A stretch of DNA of 64,000 nt. Source: Agelas oroides. Taxonomy: Eukaryota; Porifera; Demospongiae; Agelasida; Agelasidae. Shown here piece after piece: positions 11,264 to 23,500 of this stretch. Position 1 is the stretch's first letter; the number at the start of each line of letters is the position of its first letter. The DNA lies in contig OX422204.1 of the NCBI GenBank assembly GCA_949130485.1, positions 4,650,015-4,714,014 of the forward strand, read 5' to 3'. The notes under the pieces are model-generated. The model was given only the letters and a program-made list of their open reading frames with translations, did not search any database and was not told the DNA's origin. Both the position numbers and the translations under genes were made by a program.

Positions 11264-11518
11264 CTACTTATTGAAACAATGGTGCCAACTGAGCAAAAAG
11301 AAAGTTTTTGCTTCTGACTTGCTTGTGTCGTAAATACTGCTAGTGAAAACTTGGGCACTGAGATCAGATATCCAATACGAGTGCAGTGTGTTCATTTCAT
11401 GATGTTGATTCAAAGTTTCATTGGTCTGCACAATAGCATTGTCTGAGTGATCACAAACAAGATACATAATGGGTAGCCTCGAATGCAGCAAATTTATCGG
11501 CCAGTAGTAGTAGCTTAG
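11264..11518 (-). CDS. FAM126: FAM126-like terminal exon (tentative)
   Basis: After the acceptor ggttctag| a phase-0 frame of 84 codons runs to TAG at 11266-11264. The peptide (including NAIVQTNETLNQHHEMN) is not recognisably hyccin-like, although the hyccin C-terminus is poorly conserved in general. Another 3' exon remains possible. Confidence 0.42.
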   Translation of the reverse strand, partial: LSYYYWPINLLHSRLPIMYLVCDHSDNAIVQTNETLNQHHEMNTLHSYWISDLSAQVFTSSIYDTSKSEAKTFFLLSWHHCFNK

Positions 11519-14500
11519 CTAGAACCAAACGTGCATGCACTAGTCCTTGAATCTTGATGCTTCATCTAAGCAAAGTATTTGTATAGTGCAATAATACATT
11601 GAAAACTTTCCAGCTATAAAATTTCATAAGATACATTTTCGTGCTACAAAAATTTAGTTGAATTATTGGACTAGTGACAGTGTGAAGAGAAACACAAACA
11701 GCGTGGAATAAACGTGGACTAGTGACAGTGTGAAGAGAAACACAAACAGCGTGGAACAAACGTGGTGTAAACAATAAGAATTCTCATGTAGAGCATACTC
11801 ATCATGGAAGGATTAAGTTGACATCATTAAGTGTTACTCATCGAAAGTGTGAAATTCCTTTCTTTGCAGTCTTTAAGTAGCATCTTATATTATCTAGCAG
11901 TGTACTGACATGACTTGGTCTGTGTGTATATAACACTAACCTGAATGGCAGAAGTAAGCATCTCATACTCTGCTCTTGTTTTTAAGGCATGCAATGCCTT
12001 AACTGCACCAATATGGCAGCATTGAAACCTGGATCAAAAGCAATGGAGATATGTACAATTAGTACCTGAGCCAGAGGAGTCTATGTAATTTAGATTCCCA
12101 AGTGCAGCAAGAGAGGCTGTGTAGACCCCAGAGGCAATGTTATTACCGCAGTGTTGTGGAAGAGCGCCCATGGGCGGAGCACCTAACAAGTCTGCCAAAG
12201 AGGGGGTAGGCGCTCTTTCGAGTGTTTCGCATTTAACCACGAAAGTGCGCTCATGTCATGTTTACAGCGACTCAATGCCCTCGAAGCAATCTGAACGGCA
12301 CCATATCACTGTAAGCATGGTGTAGCTCGTGGTGCGCACTGCATTAGCTATATCTGTCTACACAAAGATGTCTTGTAGTAAGTAACTTTTGGTGAAGTAT
12401 TACACAAACTTTCTTAATCAGATATGCATAGCGCTTGAGGCTGTGCTTCTCAAACTCCACGCAGAAAGCTCACTCCAGGGTGGGTGCTCATTCGAGTAAA
12501 CTTGGACTCTATACAGGAAATTGGTCCAAAAGTAGGGGATGGGCATTGTGTAGCTTGCGGTGCTCTTTGGCGAGACTATGGTAACCTCCTTCCCTCACTC
12601 CACCCACAGATAGTCTGATGGAACATGTACCCACAGGTAGGCAGTGGCGAATTATGCTGGCATAACTTCGTGCATACCGTATTTCTTCAATGCTGTTTGT
12701 TTTTGTGTGGCTACTATTTGAGGGTGGCTACTATTCAAGATTGGCATCTATTTTTTGGAAAGCCAGCGGATATCAATGACTACTGAATATGGCGATACAG
12801 CAAGGCCTAGAGCTATGGAGCCATTTGTGCCGCTGGACACTTGATTTTTCTGCAGCTAACCGCAATGCAATGACTGTTAGACATTGGCAATAGTATGCAC
12901 AGCCTCTCAGTCCTGTTGTCAGCTGCAAAAACAAGTCCTAGAACATGAACAGGCTTAATGCAATCTTGGTTATCGTCATCAGTAATTATTTGTACATTTG
13001 ATTGTTAGCCTCATTCCTAGGTTTGTCATACGGAGGAGGAAAGACAGCCTGGTACACACTGTTTGCACATGTGCCAAGTTCCCTTGGTAACCTGCATAGT
13101 ACTCCACCACACTAAAATTGCAGTCAATTTCAGTTTACCTACTGAAAGGCAACGCTGCAGAGTTATGTTCCCTGTGAAACACATTTTGGCGGTTTTGAAG
13201 TCAGAAACAAGAACCGTCTGTGTTGCTTTGTTCGAGGTCATTGGTGAACTTGAAAGGGAAAGATTGCATCAGTAATGTACTGCAGCATTTACCATGAATG
13301 GACCAACGTGGATAATTCCTACAAACGAAGAGGTAAGTGCCTCCATTGCTCCCTCGTCATCGTCCACACAGAGCATGATCAGTGGTAGTTGGGGGAAGTT
13401 GAGATGCCTCGTGGAGGTTAGTGTAACAAAGCAGATTTTACGGGAATTTCCAAATTCCCAGAAATCCTGTGGGAATCGAGAATGCGCAAACAGTGTGTAC
13501 CAGACTCTGTTTTCTATGGCCATGCATGTGGGTCTGGGAACAAGGCTGATGTGTTTGAGTGCCATGTATTCTAGCCACGGCTACGATATGAGAGTGGCGT
13601 TATTATGCCGAGAGCTTTCAATTGTGTGGCAACTACTTAGGGGCAGTAAATATTCAAGCTGTTTGAAAAAATACAGCAATACGTACCTCCAGCATAGGAG
13701 TATCTGCTATCATAATAGGCCAAGTACAGTCAAGGGATCGGAGTTGAAAGTAGCACCACCCTTTTGTAAGTTCCTGTACATTTAGGCTTTTTGATCTTCC
13801 TTTTGCGGGCTAAATCAGAACTCATTGAAGGCTTTAGTTTCTCCAGAATAGAACACTGCGGACAGTAACATCTTGGCTCAGTTGGCTGAGGCAGCTCTAT
13901 AACAACACTGTCAATAATATTGCACAAGAAGCCATCACTGCACATACTGTGCATGCGTACCACACCACGAGGTCAAGCACAATACAGATCATAATAAGAG
14001 AGGTTTACTAACAATGCTGGCATGGCATAATAGAGCGAAAGTTGAGTATAAATTGCCACTGCCTACCCACAGGTGCTGAGCAGGTCAATATCTATGACTT
14101 TGCAAGAAGTTGGCAGTAATAAAGCTATAGAGACAAGATTTTGTCTGATAATGGACTGCCTTCACGATTGAATGTTACAAACCATTTTGAGTGCTATGAA
14201 AAGCTAAAGCAACATAGGATGCCCAGTTGATCTGCCAAAGACTTTCGCTTCAAGGCCACTTTGCCTCATTCCCAGGCCCAAATGTGCAATTGGTTCACTC
14301 AGGCATGGGAACAAGGTTGTTCTCAGCTCACATGTATAATGAATGAATGTACAGTACTGTACATCAAGTACTACTACATGTTGACGTACCTGCTATGAAG
14401 TAAGTATGTGCGTTTGATTAGCCTCGTTCCCAGGCTTCTCCTGTTTTTACCTTTCCTTTGCATTCACAATAATACACATACACTGAAGAGCGACGAAAAA

Positions 14501-17500
14501 TGGGGAAGGCCTGGGAGCATTTATTACGTGAATGATGTTAGTGGACGCGATGTGAATGTAGGGGGGAGGGCCCAAGCCTCGTTCCCAGGCCTCCCCTGTT
14601 ATTTGTTCTTCGATTTGCATTCAGTATAATACATGGAAGCGGAAGAGCGACGAACCGGGGAAGGCCCAGGCTCATTCATCACATGAATGATGTCAGGTGG
14701 ACGCAAGGTAGATGTAGGGGGGAGGGGGCCAATTGCAAAAACAATATGCACTGGATTATCCTTACGAGCACTCTACCACAGATCTAGACTTCAGACATTT
14801 GCGTGGTCGAAACTGTTCGTCTTGCTTTTGAGCTTAGTTTGTAATATCAGCCCCTCCGCCTATGTCCACCTTGTGATGAATGAGCCCAGGATACCGAACG
14901 CTAACCGAAAAACAAAAAAAAAGGGAGTGAGGCTAACATTTGAAAGTGTTCTTACTTAATGACACCTCTTGTTTTGAACAGCAAAGGAGCGCTAACAGTA
15001 TTTCTAAATCTGTATTGCATATCATAAACTCTGTAGCCCTTGCTTCTGTTCTGTAACTGTGGAAGGTAAAACAGGGAGAACAGGTGACCTGGCTGTGTAC
15101 ACAGAGAATTGCTTCTTTGCAGCAAGCCAATCAAATTTCAGGCAGTGTAGGCTTTAAGGCAAAACTGAGTGAGCAGTTATAGTTTTCAGTCTGGTTTAGT
15201 GTAGTTAGTTGTCGATAGGGTTGTATTTTCATTGCAGATCCCACTGGTTGAATTGCCTAATGGTTCAGCTCAGCACACCTGGTTTAAGTGTCTCCAAAAT
15301 GAATTAGGGAGGCCTGAGGCACCGTAAGAAAGCCCCTAAGGTAGTGATCCAAAAAAACAAAAAAAAAAAACAAAGGCGATCTCAGGAGGTGGTATCTTGT
15401 ACGCTTGTATAAGGTTTACATCTCCAAATGTCCCCAGGACTGCCCTGTTGGACCCTTTTTATCTCAAGTCACTTGTTCATCTCACAACTGATGTGTAGTA
15501 TTCGAAGACTGCCATTGGTCGTAACACACTCGCAAGTACCTTGAAACGTCTTATGTAGGCTGCTTGAATATGCAAGGCACTACAGCAACCGTTCACAGCT
15601 GCAACATGTTTGTTTGAAGCTGGTGTGAACAAACAGTTGATAATGCTCCATACGATACACAGCAGTACCAGTGGGGTAATGTCATACAAGCATGTCAGTG
15701 AGCAGTTAAAGAAAGTAACCTCAGATGCTTTGCATTGGTGTGAATTGAGGTGTCCCAGCATCGCCTGCTCTTTCATTACCACAGATGAACTTTGATGGAG
15801 CATCGAACTTTTATGTTATGTTAAGTAAGGCAGATTCAGTACTTGTTTGTGGATGCGTCCAACTGGCAGTATGCTTGTGCTTCTGATTGTGTATGTAGGT
15901 ACTTGTTATATTTGTGATGTGTCCAACTGCACTTCTGATTGGTTTATTGATGTAATGACATTATACTCTTCCAGGTTTCTGTTTGAGACGGAAAAGCTGA
16001 GGTATTCTACTTAATAAAAAATAAAGCTAATTCCTGCCTGGACAGGCAGGGCCCCTCCAAACGACCTCGAGCACGAACTCTTCGCCCTACCTCCTCGCCT
16101 TGGTGGGCTAGGCATCGTCAACCCAGTCAGCCGCTCCCCCAAAGAATTCCGTGCCTCATTATCCATTTCGGCCCCCCTGAGTCTTCTTATTGAGTCGCAG
16201 GTACCAGATTATCCATGGGAAACACTGAAGGCTCAAATACTAGCCAAGCAAACCGTCCACAAGCAGAGAGAGGATGACCGTTAACATCAAACTCGCCTTG
16301 AGTGACTCAATGAAGTACTTGGTAGACCTCGCCCAAGAGAAGGGTGCCTCCACGTGGTTGACTTCCCTCCCGCTGGAGGAGTTTGGCTTCTCACTTCACA
16401 AAGGGGCCTTCAGGGATGCCCTGGCTTTGAGACATGGATGGATGCCTCTGAACACCCCCACTAAGTGTGCCTGCGGGACACACTTCTCCGTAGAACACTC
16501 TCTATCTTGTCCCAAAGGTGGCTTTCCCTCTATCCGGCATAACGAGGTCCGTGACATGGTTGGCAGCTGGCTGTCTGAAGTGTGCAACGACGTCTGTATT
16601 GAGCCTACACTGCAGCCGATCACAGGCGAAACCCTCAGTGGAGCCTCCGCAATAATGGGAGACGGTGCCAGGCTGGATGTTGCCGCCAATGGCTTTTGGG
16701 GTGGCCGTTATGAAAGGGCTTACTTCGATGTCAAAATCTTCAACCTCCATGCTCCATCTAACCGACAGCAATGCCTCGCCGCCACGTACAGAAGACATGA
16801 GAGGATCAAGACCAGGGCTTACGAACAGCATGTGCGAGAAGTAGAACATGGTTCCTTCACCCCACTTGTTATGTCACTCTCTGGAGGCTGTGGTAACTCC
16901 GCAAGCACCTGCTACAAGAGACTAGCGTCCATGCTTGCTGAGAAATGGGATCAGCCATACAGCAATACCCTAGCCTGGATGAGATGCAAGCTTTCATTTG
17001 CCCTCCTGAGATCTGCAATTCAGTGTATACGAGGGGCCCGTTCGTCCAGCGGCCTTGCCCACAAACAAATCATCCCCCCAACTGACCTTGTGATAGCAGA
17101 ATCACACATCCACTCTTAGAAACATTTTTATTTATATATAAATATATATATTGTTTTTTGTTTCTTTGCTTGTTTATTTTTTTGCTGTTTTTTGACCGTA
17201 GATCGGGACTTAAAATAAAAGACCTCATTAACACTCCAACATCAACTAATATTCATCTATATAATAATATTATACATGCACATACAAAGGGCCACAGTTA
17301 CAAAATTGCCAGACGTAAAGCCACTTAAGTTGGCTGGTTGTTATTTTTTGCAGGCAAAAAGGTCCTTTGTAAGGCAATTTGACGCAAGAGGAAATTTCCA
17401 TCCTTTCAGCCCACTAACATTGTCACAAACCTTACGCAACTATTAGCTAAGTTGTTATAAACAATGTCCAGTCATATGCCTCCAGTGAAGTGACATTGTA

Positions 17501-20500
17501 GTTGTGGAGCGTATTTTTCGCACAAACACTTGACCTGGTTGAAGCACAAGTGACAGACCACACCGGTAGAAAAATAAGAACATTCGATCCATTGTCTTCT
17601 CACCGAGAGCTTCACTTATACCATACAATTTTATGTTCAGCAATTTTGAGCATGTGTAATTGTCATGTGTACCTTTGTTTACATACTGTAGTTCTATATA
17701 CAATGACTATTATGCAATGGTTGGTTGGTTGGCTCAAGGGTCAAGGCAAATAGGGGGTTTGCATCAGTAAAGAAGTGCGCTGTGGCCCGTGTGTACATAT
17801 ACATATTGGGAATGGTTACACAATACGACATTGATAATAAATGTGTAACAGTCAGCAGATTAAGGGATGAGACACTTTAAGCCTTTCCAAAGAGTGTTAG
17901 CTTTAGAGATACTTAAATCAACCATCATACTTATAACACTGAAAAAACAGATTGGTTGTTTTAACCACAGAGTGGTTACCCTGATTTCATGTCTTATAGT
18001 TTGGTAATTGTAAAGAACAACCAGAGAAGTAGTTTCCTCATTGTTTCCTCCACTTTTCCTCATTTCAGAATAAAGAAAAGAGGAAGAAACAACAAGGAAA
18101 CTGGTTGTCTTATACAATTGGCCTATAGTACCAAAGTAAACCATGCAACCAGGGTAACCACTCTCCAGTTAAAACAACCAATCTGTTTTTACAGTGTACC
18201 GTCATTATTATAACAGAACGACAGAATATAAAATCAGGCTCAAATTCTGGGAACTAATTAGCCTCGTTCCCAGGTTTCCCCCGTTTTTTTTTTTTGTTCT
18301 TCGGTTTGCGTTCAGTATAATACACGGAAGCGGAAGAGCGTGAAAAATGGGGAAGGCCTGGGAACACCTATCACATGAATGACGTCCAGGTGGATGCGAG
18401 GTGGACATAGGTGGGGAGGGGTCCACATTCAAATAACGTACTAGACTTCATCATCGAGCGCTCCAACGATAACCAGGACCCCAGACGTTCACGAGATTGA
18501 CAGTACTCGACTTCACGGGTAAGAAACTTGCTCTATGGTTTATTACACACGAGTTTGTAGTTGGGCACCGCCCCCCCTACGTTTACCTCGCGTCCACCAG
18601 ACGTCATTCATGTGACAGGTGTTCCCAGGCCTTCCCTGTTTTTCGCGTTCTTCCGCTTCCGTGTATTATACTGAATTAACACAAACAGAAGAACAAAAAA
18701 ACAGGGGAGGCCTGGGAATGAGGCTAGGAACTAATATCTTCTGTTAGATTAGATCCATAGTGGAAGTGGAAGCATAGTTTTCAAGAAAAAACTAGTCATG
18801 GACTGAGGCCTCGTCACTCCAAATTGCTGTACTAAAACTATCTTAGGCTTTGCCACAAGTGTGTAGGGGCAGGGAACTTTGATTGGCTGGCAATGGGGCC
18901 ATAAAACAGATATTTAGCAAGATTCACAAGGGCTGTGGTAACAAACGCAGTCGGACTGTGCCAAGTGAAGGCTTACCACACAGAGTTGGCTGCTGCAAGT
19001 CTTTGAAAGGCTGTTAATGAGATTCGTCACTTACAACTGCACAGAACACCAATGCTGGTGGTTAATGAGATTCATAACCTTATAATGATATTCATGTCCT
19101 ATCTGACAAGGGTTACAGTCCGTGAAGGCTAAGACAGAGGCTTAGGGCTAAATTCAAGTTTAGCTTGCTAGCTCCTTCTCAACTTCCAACCCTATTAACT
19201 CTCTCTACTAGTAGTGGATGTTATTTTCACTATACTGAGGTAGCAAAACTCATGTTGACAACAGCAGCTAGTGTCTCAGAGACTGACAGCATACTTCAGT
19301 ATTCTGCATCAGTGTTTGAAAAATTTCGTAAAGGAGTATGGCTTAACCAGCAGCCTCAAATACCCACAGGCTAATGTAGCCGCAGAGCGAGCTGTCAAAG
19401 CTGTGAAGCAACTGCAGCAGTCCATGGAATAATTAATAGTTTATGGTCACTGCCCCCACATTTAAAAACGCACAGCTTCCAGCCTTTTTTTTATTGTCAC
19501 AGCACATATCCTTCACAGCAAGAAAACTTAGCTGATTTTACTTTACAATTGGGTGTTGTGTTCTGTATGGACAACACCCAATTGTAAACCCCCACATTTA
19601 AAAACCCACAGCTTCCAGCTTTTCTTTTATTGTGTTTGAAGGTCACAGCATGTGTCCTTCATAGCCAGAAATTTTACTTTACAATTGGGTGTTGTGTTCT
19701 GTATGGACAACACCTCATGTACTTAACCTGAAATGCAGTGCAACTCACATGTGTGTGAACATGACAGATGTAATACATATAACTTACATGCATATTCTGG
19801 CTCCACGAAGGAGACTAGAAACAAGAGCATCATTCACTGAGTATCGCTGCATCTCACTAAGATCTTCTTTGTTGTTAATAGCCCAGCCTTGATCATGGAT
19901 GTCATCTAAAGCCACCTGCTGAATACACAGTTTCCCCATACCTTGCATTACCAACCTAGACAAATGAGAAATAAGAGATCAAAGAAATTGCCTTCTTTTT
20001 ACATTGTGAACACCATAAAATTGCCTAGCTGATGCTGTACATAGGGTTTAATTGGGGAATTCATGAGTGTGCTTGATGACATCATTTTTACTGCAGTGGG
20101 AGGAGGAAGAGTGTATAACTCTGAAACAGGCAGAATCTCCTGTGTGCACTAAAGTCAGAACACACCTTTACAAGTTTGCACTTCCACTGTCTACAACTTT
20201 ACAACATACCGTTACCCCTCAGTCAATAAGATGTGAGTGCTCAAAACTTATTGGCAAGTTTTGCCTACGTATGGTAACCCTTGCTGGATTGCCACTCTCT
20301 ACTGGCTGTAAGCAACCTAAAGTCCTTAAATCCATGGAGCCATTTGCCCTAGGTACATTACTACTGTGACTATACATGAAAGTGCTGCATGACCTTTTTT
20401 GTGAGGTGACTTCCCTCTGCTATTTACGGAAGTAGGTGTGGTCTTTATGATGAGAGTTTTGTCTATGATCACATAGCTTGGCTTGCCATGTGTATCCTTA

Positions 20501-23500
20501 CCTCACACAAGCATTGCAGAAAGCTATCTGGGTAGCAGGGAGGAACAGCATCAATCTGTCATTAAAGGCATCCATCACAGTAGAGAGAAAAACAAGCCTG
20601 TAACAAGAAGCAAAAAATATTCAGTCAAATCGTCACACATGACAGTCTACAACACATCAGGAAATTTTTACCATGCCATATGTAGTAATTGGTTAGCACT
20701 GTTCCACATTACATTAACTACGGTAGTCTCGCGAAAGAGCACCGATTGGGAGCACCTTACAAGTATGCCAAAGAAGGGGGTGGGCGCTCTTTCGAGTGTT
20801 TCGCATTTAACCACGAAAGTGTGCCTATGTCACGTTTACAGCGACTCGATGCCTTCAAAGCTAATAATTAGACAAACAATAACATACAACCATACTATCT
20901 ATAGTATAACGGAACCACCAGCAGCTTTGAAGTCAAGTCACACACACATCACTCTGAACAGCACCATATCACCGTGAGCATGGTGTAGTTCGTGGTATGC
21001 ACCGCATTAGCTACCTCCGTCTATGCAAAGATGCCTTCGGTGAAGTCAAGTAGTACACGAAGTTTCTTATATACCTCAGATATGCATAGCGCTTGAGGCT
21101 GTGCTTAGTTCTCAAACTCCACGCGCAAAACTTGCTCCAGGACAGTGGGCACTCATTCAAGTGAAGTTTGACCCTATACAGGAAATTTTGCCAAAAGTAG
21201 AGGGTGGGCGCTCTTTTGCGAGAGTATGGTAAATGGTAATTTACAGTGGGTGTTCCTCATTATGTGTTTGGTACATGCACAAAATAACCCACTATGTTGT
21301 GTTGCAGCTGTGACAGGGTTACAATGAAGACAGGATGCAACCATGACTAGACTGCCTGGTATACAATCAAAGTTCATTGATACCACAAATATTTTAGCAG
21401 AAACATTTATTCTTGGTACATGACACTTTTGGCTATTTCAAACCAGCATGCCTTAATAATTTTATGACCAATGAACAAAAGAATTTCTACTGCTGGCAAA
21501 GTACTATATGTGAAGTAGTACAGAAAACGTTCCTACATACAAACACAATCACGATGTGAAGTAGCACAGGAAACTTTCTTACACATAATACAATATGCAG
21601 GAAACTGTTACCCAGGCTATGTGGGAGGCTGGTACTGACTGTTTGCACAAACTCGATCATTCCAAAAATCCTCGGAATCCACTTTTGTTTGGAAATTGTC
21701 AGTAAAATCAATATGTATATGTCTGATATATATTTCTGTATCATCTAAAGACGGTGACTTGTACATGTCTATTGTCAGTATGAAATTGGAGGCTATTATC
21801 TGTATGTGTACAAAGGCAAAGATGCTTTCATGTGGCAACCAACTAGTTTCAGTAAGTCAGCAAGCTATGAGGTGCTGTCATTTGCGTGCTTGACCACAAA
21901 CAAAGCCAGTTGGGTACAAGGTGGGGTAGTTGTCTTGGTAGTCTCACTGTTGGTATCACTTATGATTACCAAAATTAATTAATCAGCCCAAGTGAGTGTT
22001 GTTTTGTGGCAGCTATTTTTTGTGGCAGCAATTTTTCAACTTTGTATGTATACTACTTTTGAATATCTTGCCCAGATATTATTCATAGTGGATATGGTCA
22101 CACATTCGCAAGCAATCGATACCAGGCTGATTCTCTCCTCCCACACAGCCTGAGACCGAGGCTATTCAAACCTGTGCTCAACATTTTGTTTGATCACTAC
22201 AATCTTAACAAGTACATTCTTAACGAGTACGTTCTTTTAGGTAGTTGGTGGTGCTTGGTCATAAGCTCTGTTCACACCTACCCAGGAAAATTTTGTGTTA
22301 GTGTGTGCACTGCTTGTGGTATTTTCAGGTCCAGGCAATGCTGTGAGCCTCTAACTATTTATGTACCTTGGCTGTATAATGGAAAAAATGCAGCTAATAT
22401 TACCCTTTCCCAACTTGGAGCAAGTGAAATCGCTATTATACATCACTGCTTCCCCATTCCAGATAGACATGGAAACTCTCACACCACATTGATCGAAAAT
22501 GGCTTAGATTCTTCAAGTCGTCAGCAGTAATCAGGATAGCTTCCTTTGCAGACATCCTTTAAATGGTTTTGAGCTCACTGAAGGTGGCTACCACTTAGAA
22601 GAAAAGGAGTCGTCAGAAATATGTAGAGGAGGATTCAAGAAGTAGACTCTATGTTTTAGCTTGATTCTGTTAGCAGTGCCACGACCCTTGGCTATCCTCA
22701 TGTCAACACTTTGTACTTTGTAGATAAATTATGCTTTGCTGGCTTGCCAGTTTACACATCTTGGTGTATATTGGAATAGCCTTGTACCCAGGGTACTGGG
22801 TACGAGACTAGTCATTAGTGCATGTAGGATACTAAACTTGTAGGGAGAATGCTTACACACATTTGTTCAATGAATTTATACTGGCTGGTACTTTATAGAT
22901 GGCATTATCTTAGCTATATGGTTGGAATATGCTACTGCCCACTTTATTTCAACTTGCTGTTACCTTCTTTTTGCTTCTTTTAGCTTGTATCAACAGTCTT
23001 TCACTTCTTCCAGCTCCCTGAGTTGTGTCTGAGGCCTGTCTACATACACGTGAACGCGAAATTTTTGGCTTGCTTTTAGCTCGGGTAGTGCAAAAAGTTT
23101 ACGGTAAGACAGGCCCATTTTCACATATTTTGTGCCTTTTTTTCCGGGCTATCCGCCGATATATAGATCGTGCAGATCGGTCCAGGCGTAACAAAATGTG
23201 ACAAAATTTCGTGCGGGGATGTCGATCGAGTCATGCGCGACAATGTTGACAAAAGCCGTTCGTACGCCGCCTAACCTTGCCTGACGCCGACCAAAAGTGG
23301 ATTTTCGTGAAGTTAAGGTACCATTGTATAAAAACGAGTGTAAGTCTGGCTTGAATCGGCCATGGTTTGAGAGAGCTGTCTGTTGGAAAAGGCAGGAAGT
23401 AAGCGGCACGCTAATTACACGTTGGAATGAAGCCTCCCGGGCACTTCCTGTTCTTGCTTTAAAATCCAATTATCTGGACCGCTGGCTTAACGACTGTACA

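Noticed and set aside
12660..12800. Possible pogo-like end (ACCGTATTTCTTC)
   Set aside because: No matching inverted end was found within a plausible distance.
13294..13332. Short plus-strand exon (ATG followed by a GTAAGT donor)
   Set aside because: Thirteen codons with no partner exon in phase; likely chance.
15477..15803. 108-codon minus-strand frame as an additional FAM126-like exon
   Set aside because: It has a usable donor but no acceptor in the needed phase, and exon 8 joins exon 9 in phase without it.
18977..19000. 24-bp minus-strand micro-exon between AG and GT signals
   Set aside because: Phase-compatible with FAM126-like exons 8 and 9, but too short to carry weight and with no family similarity; kept out of the model.
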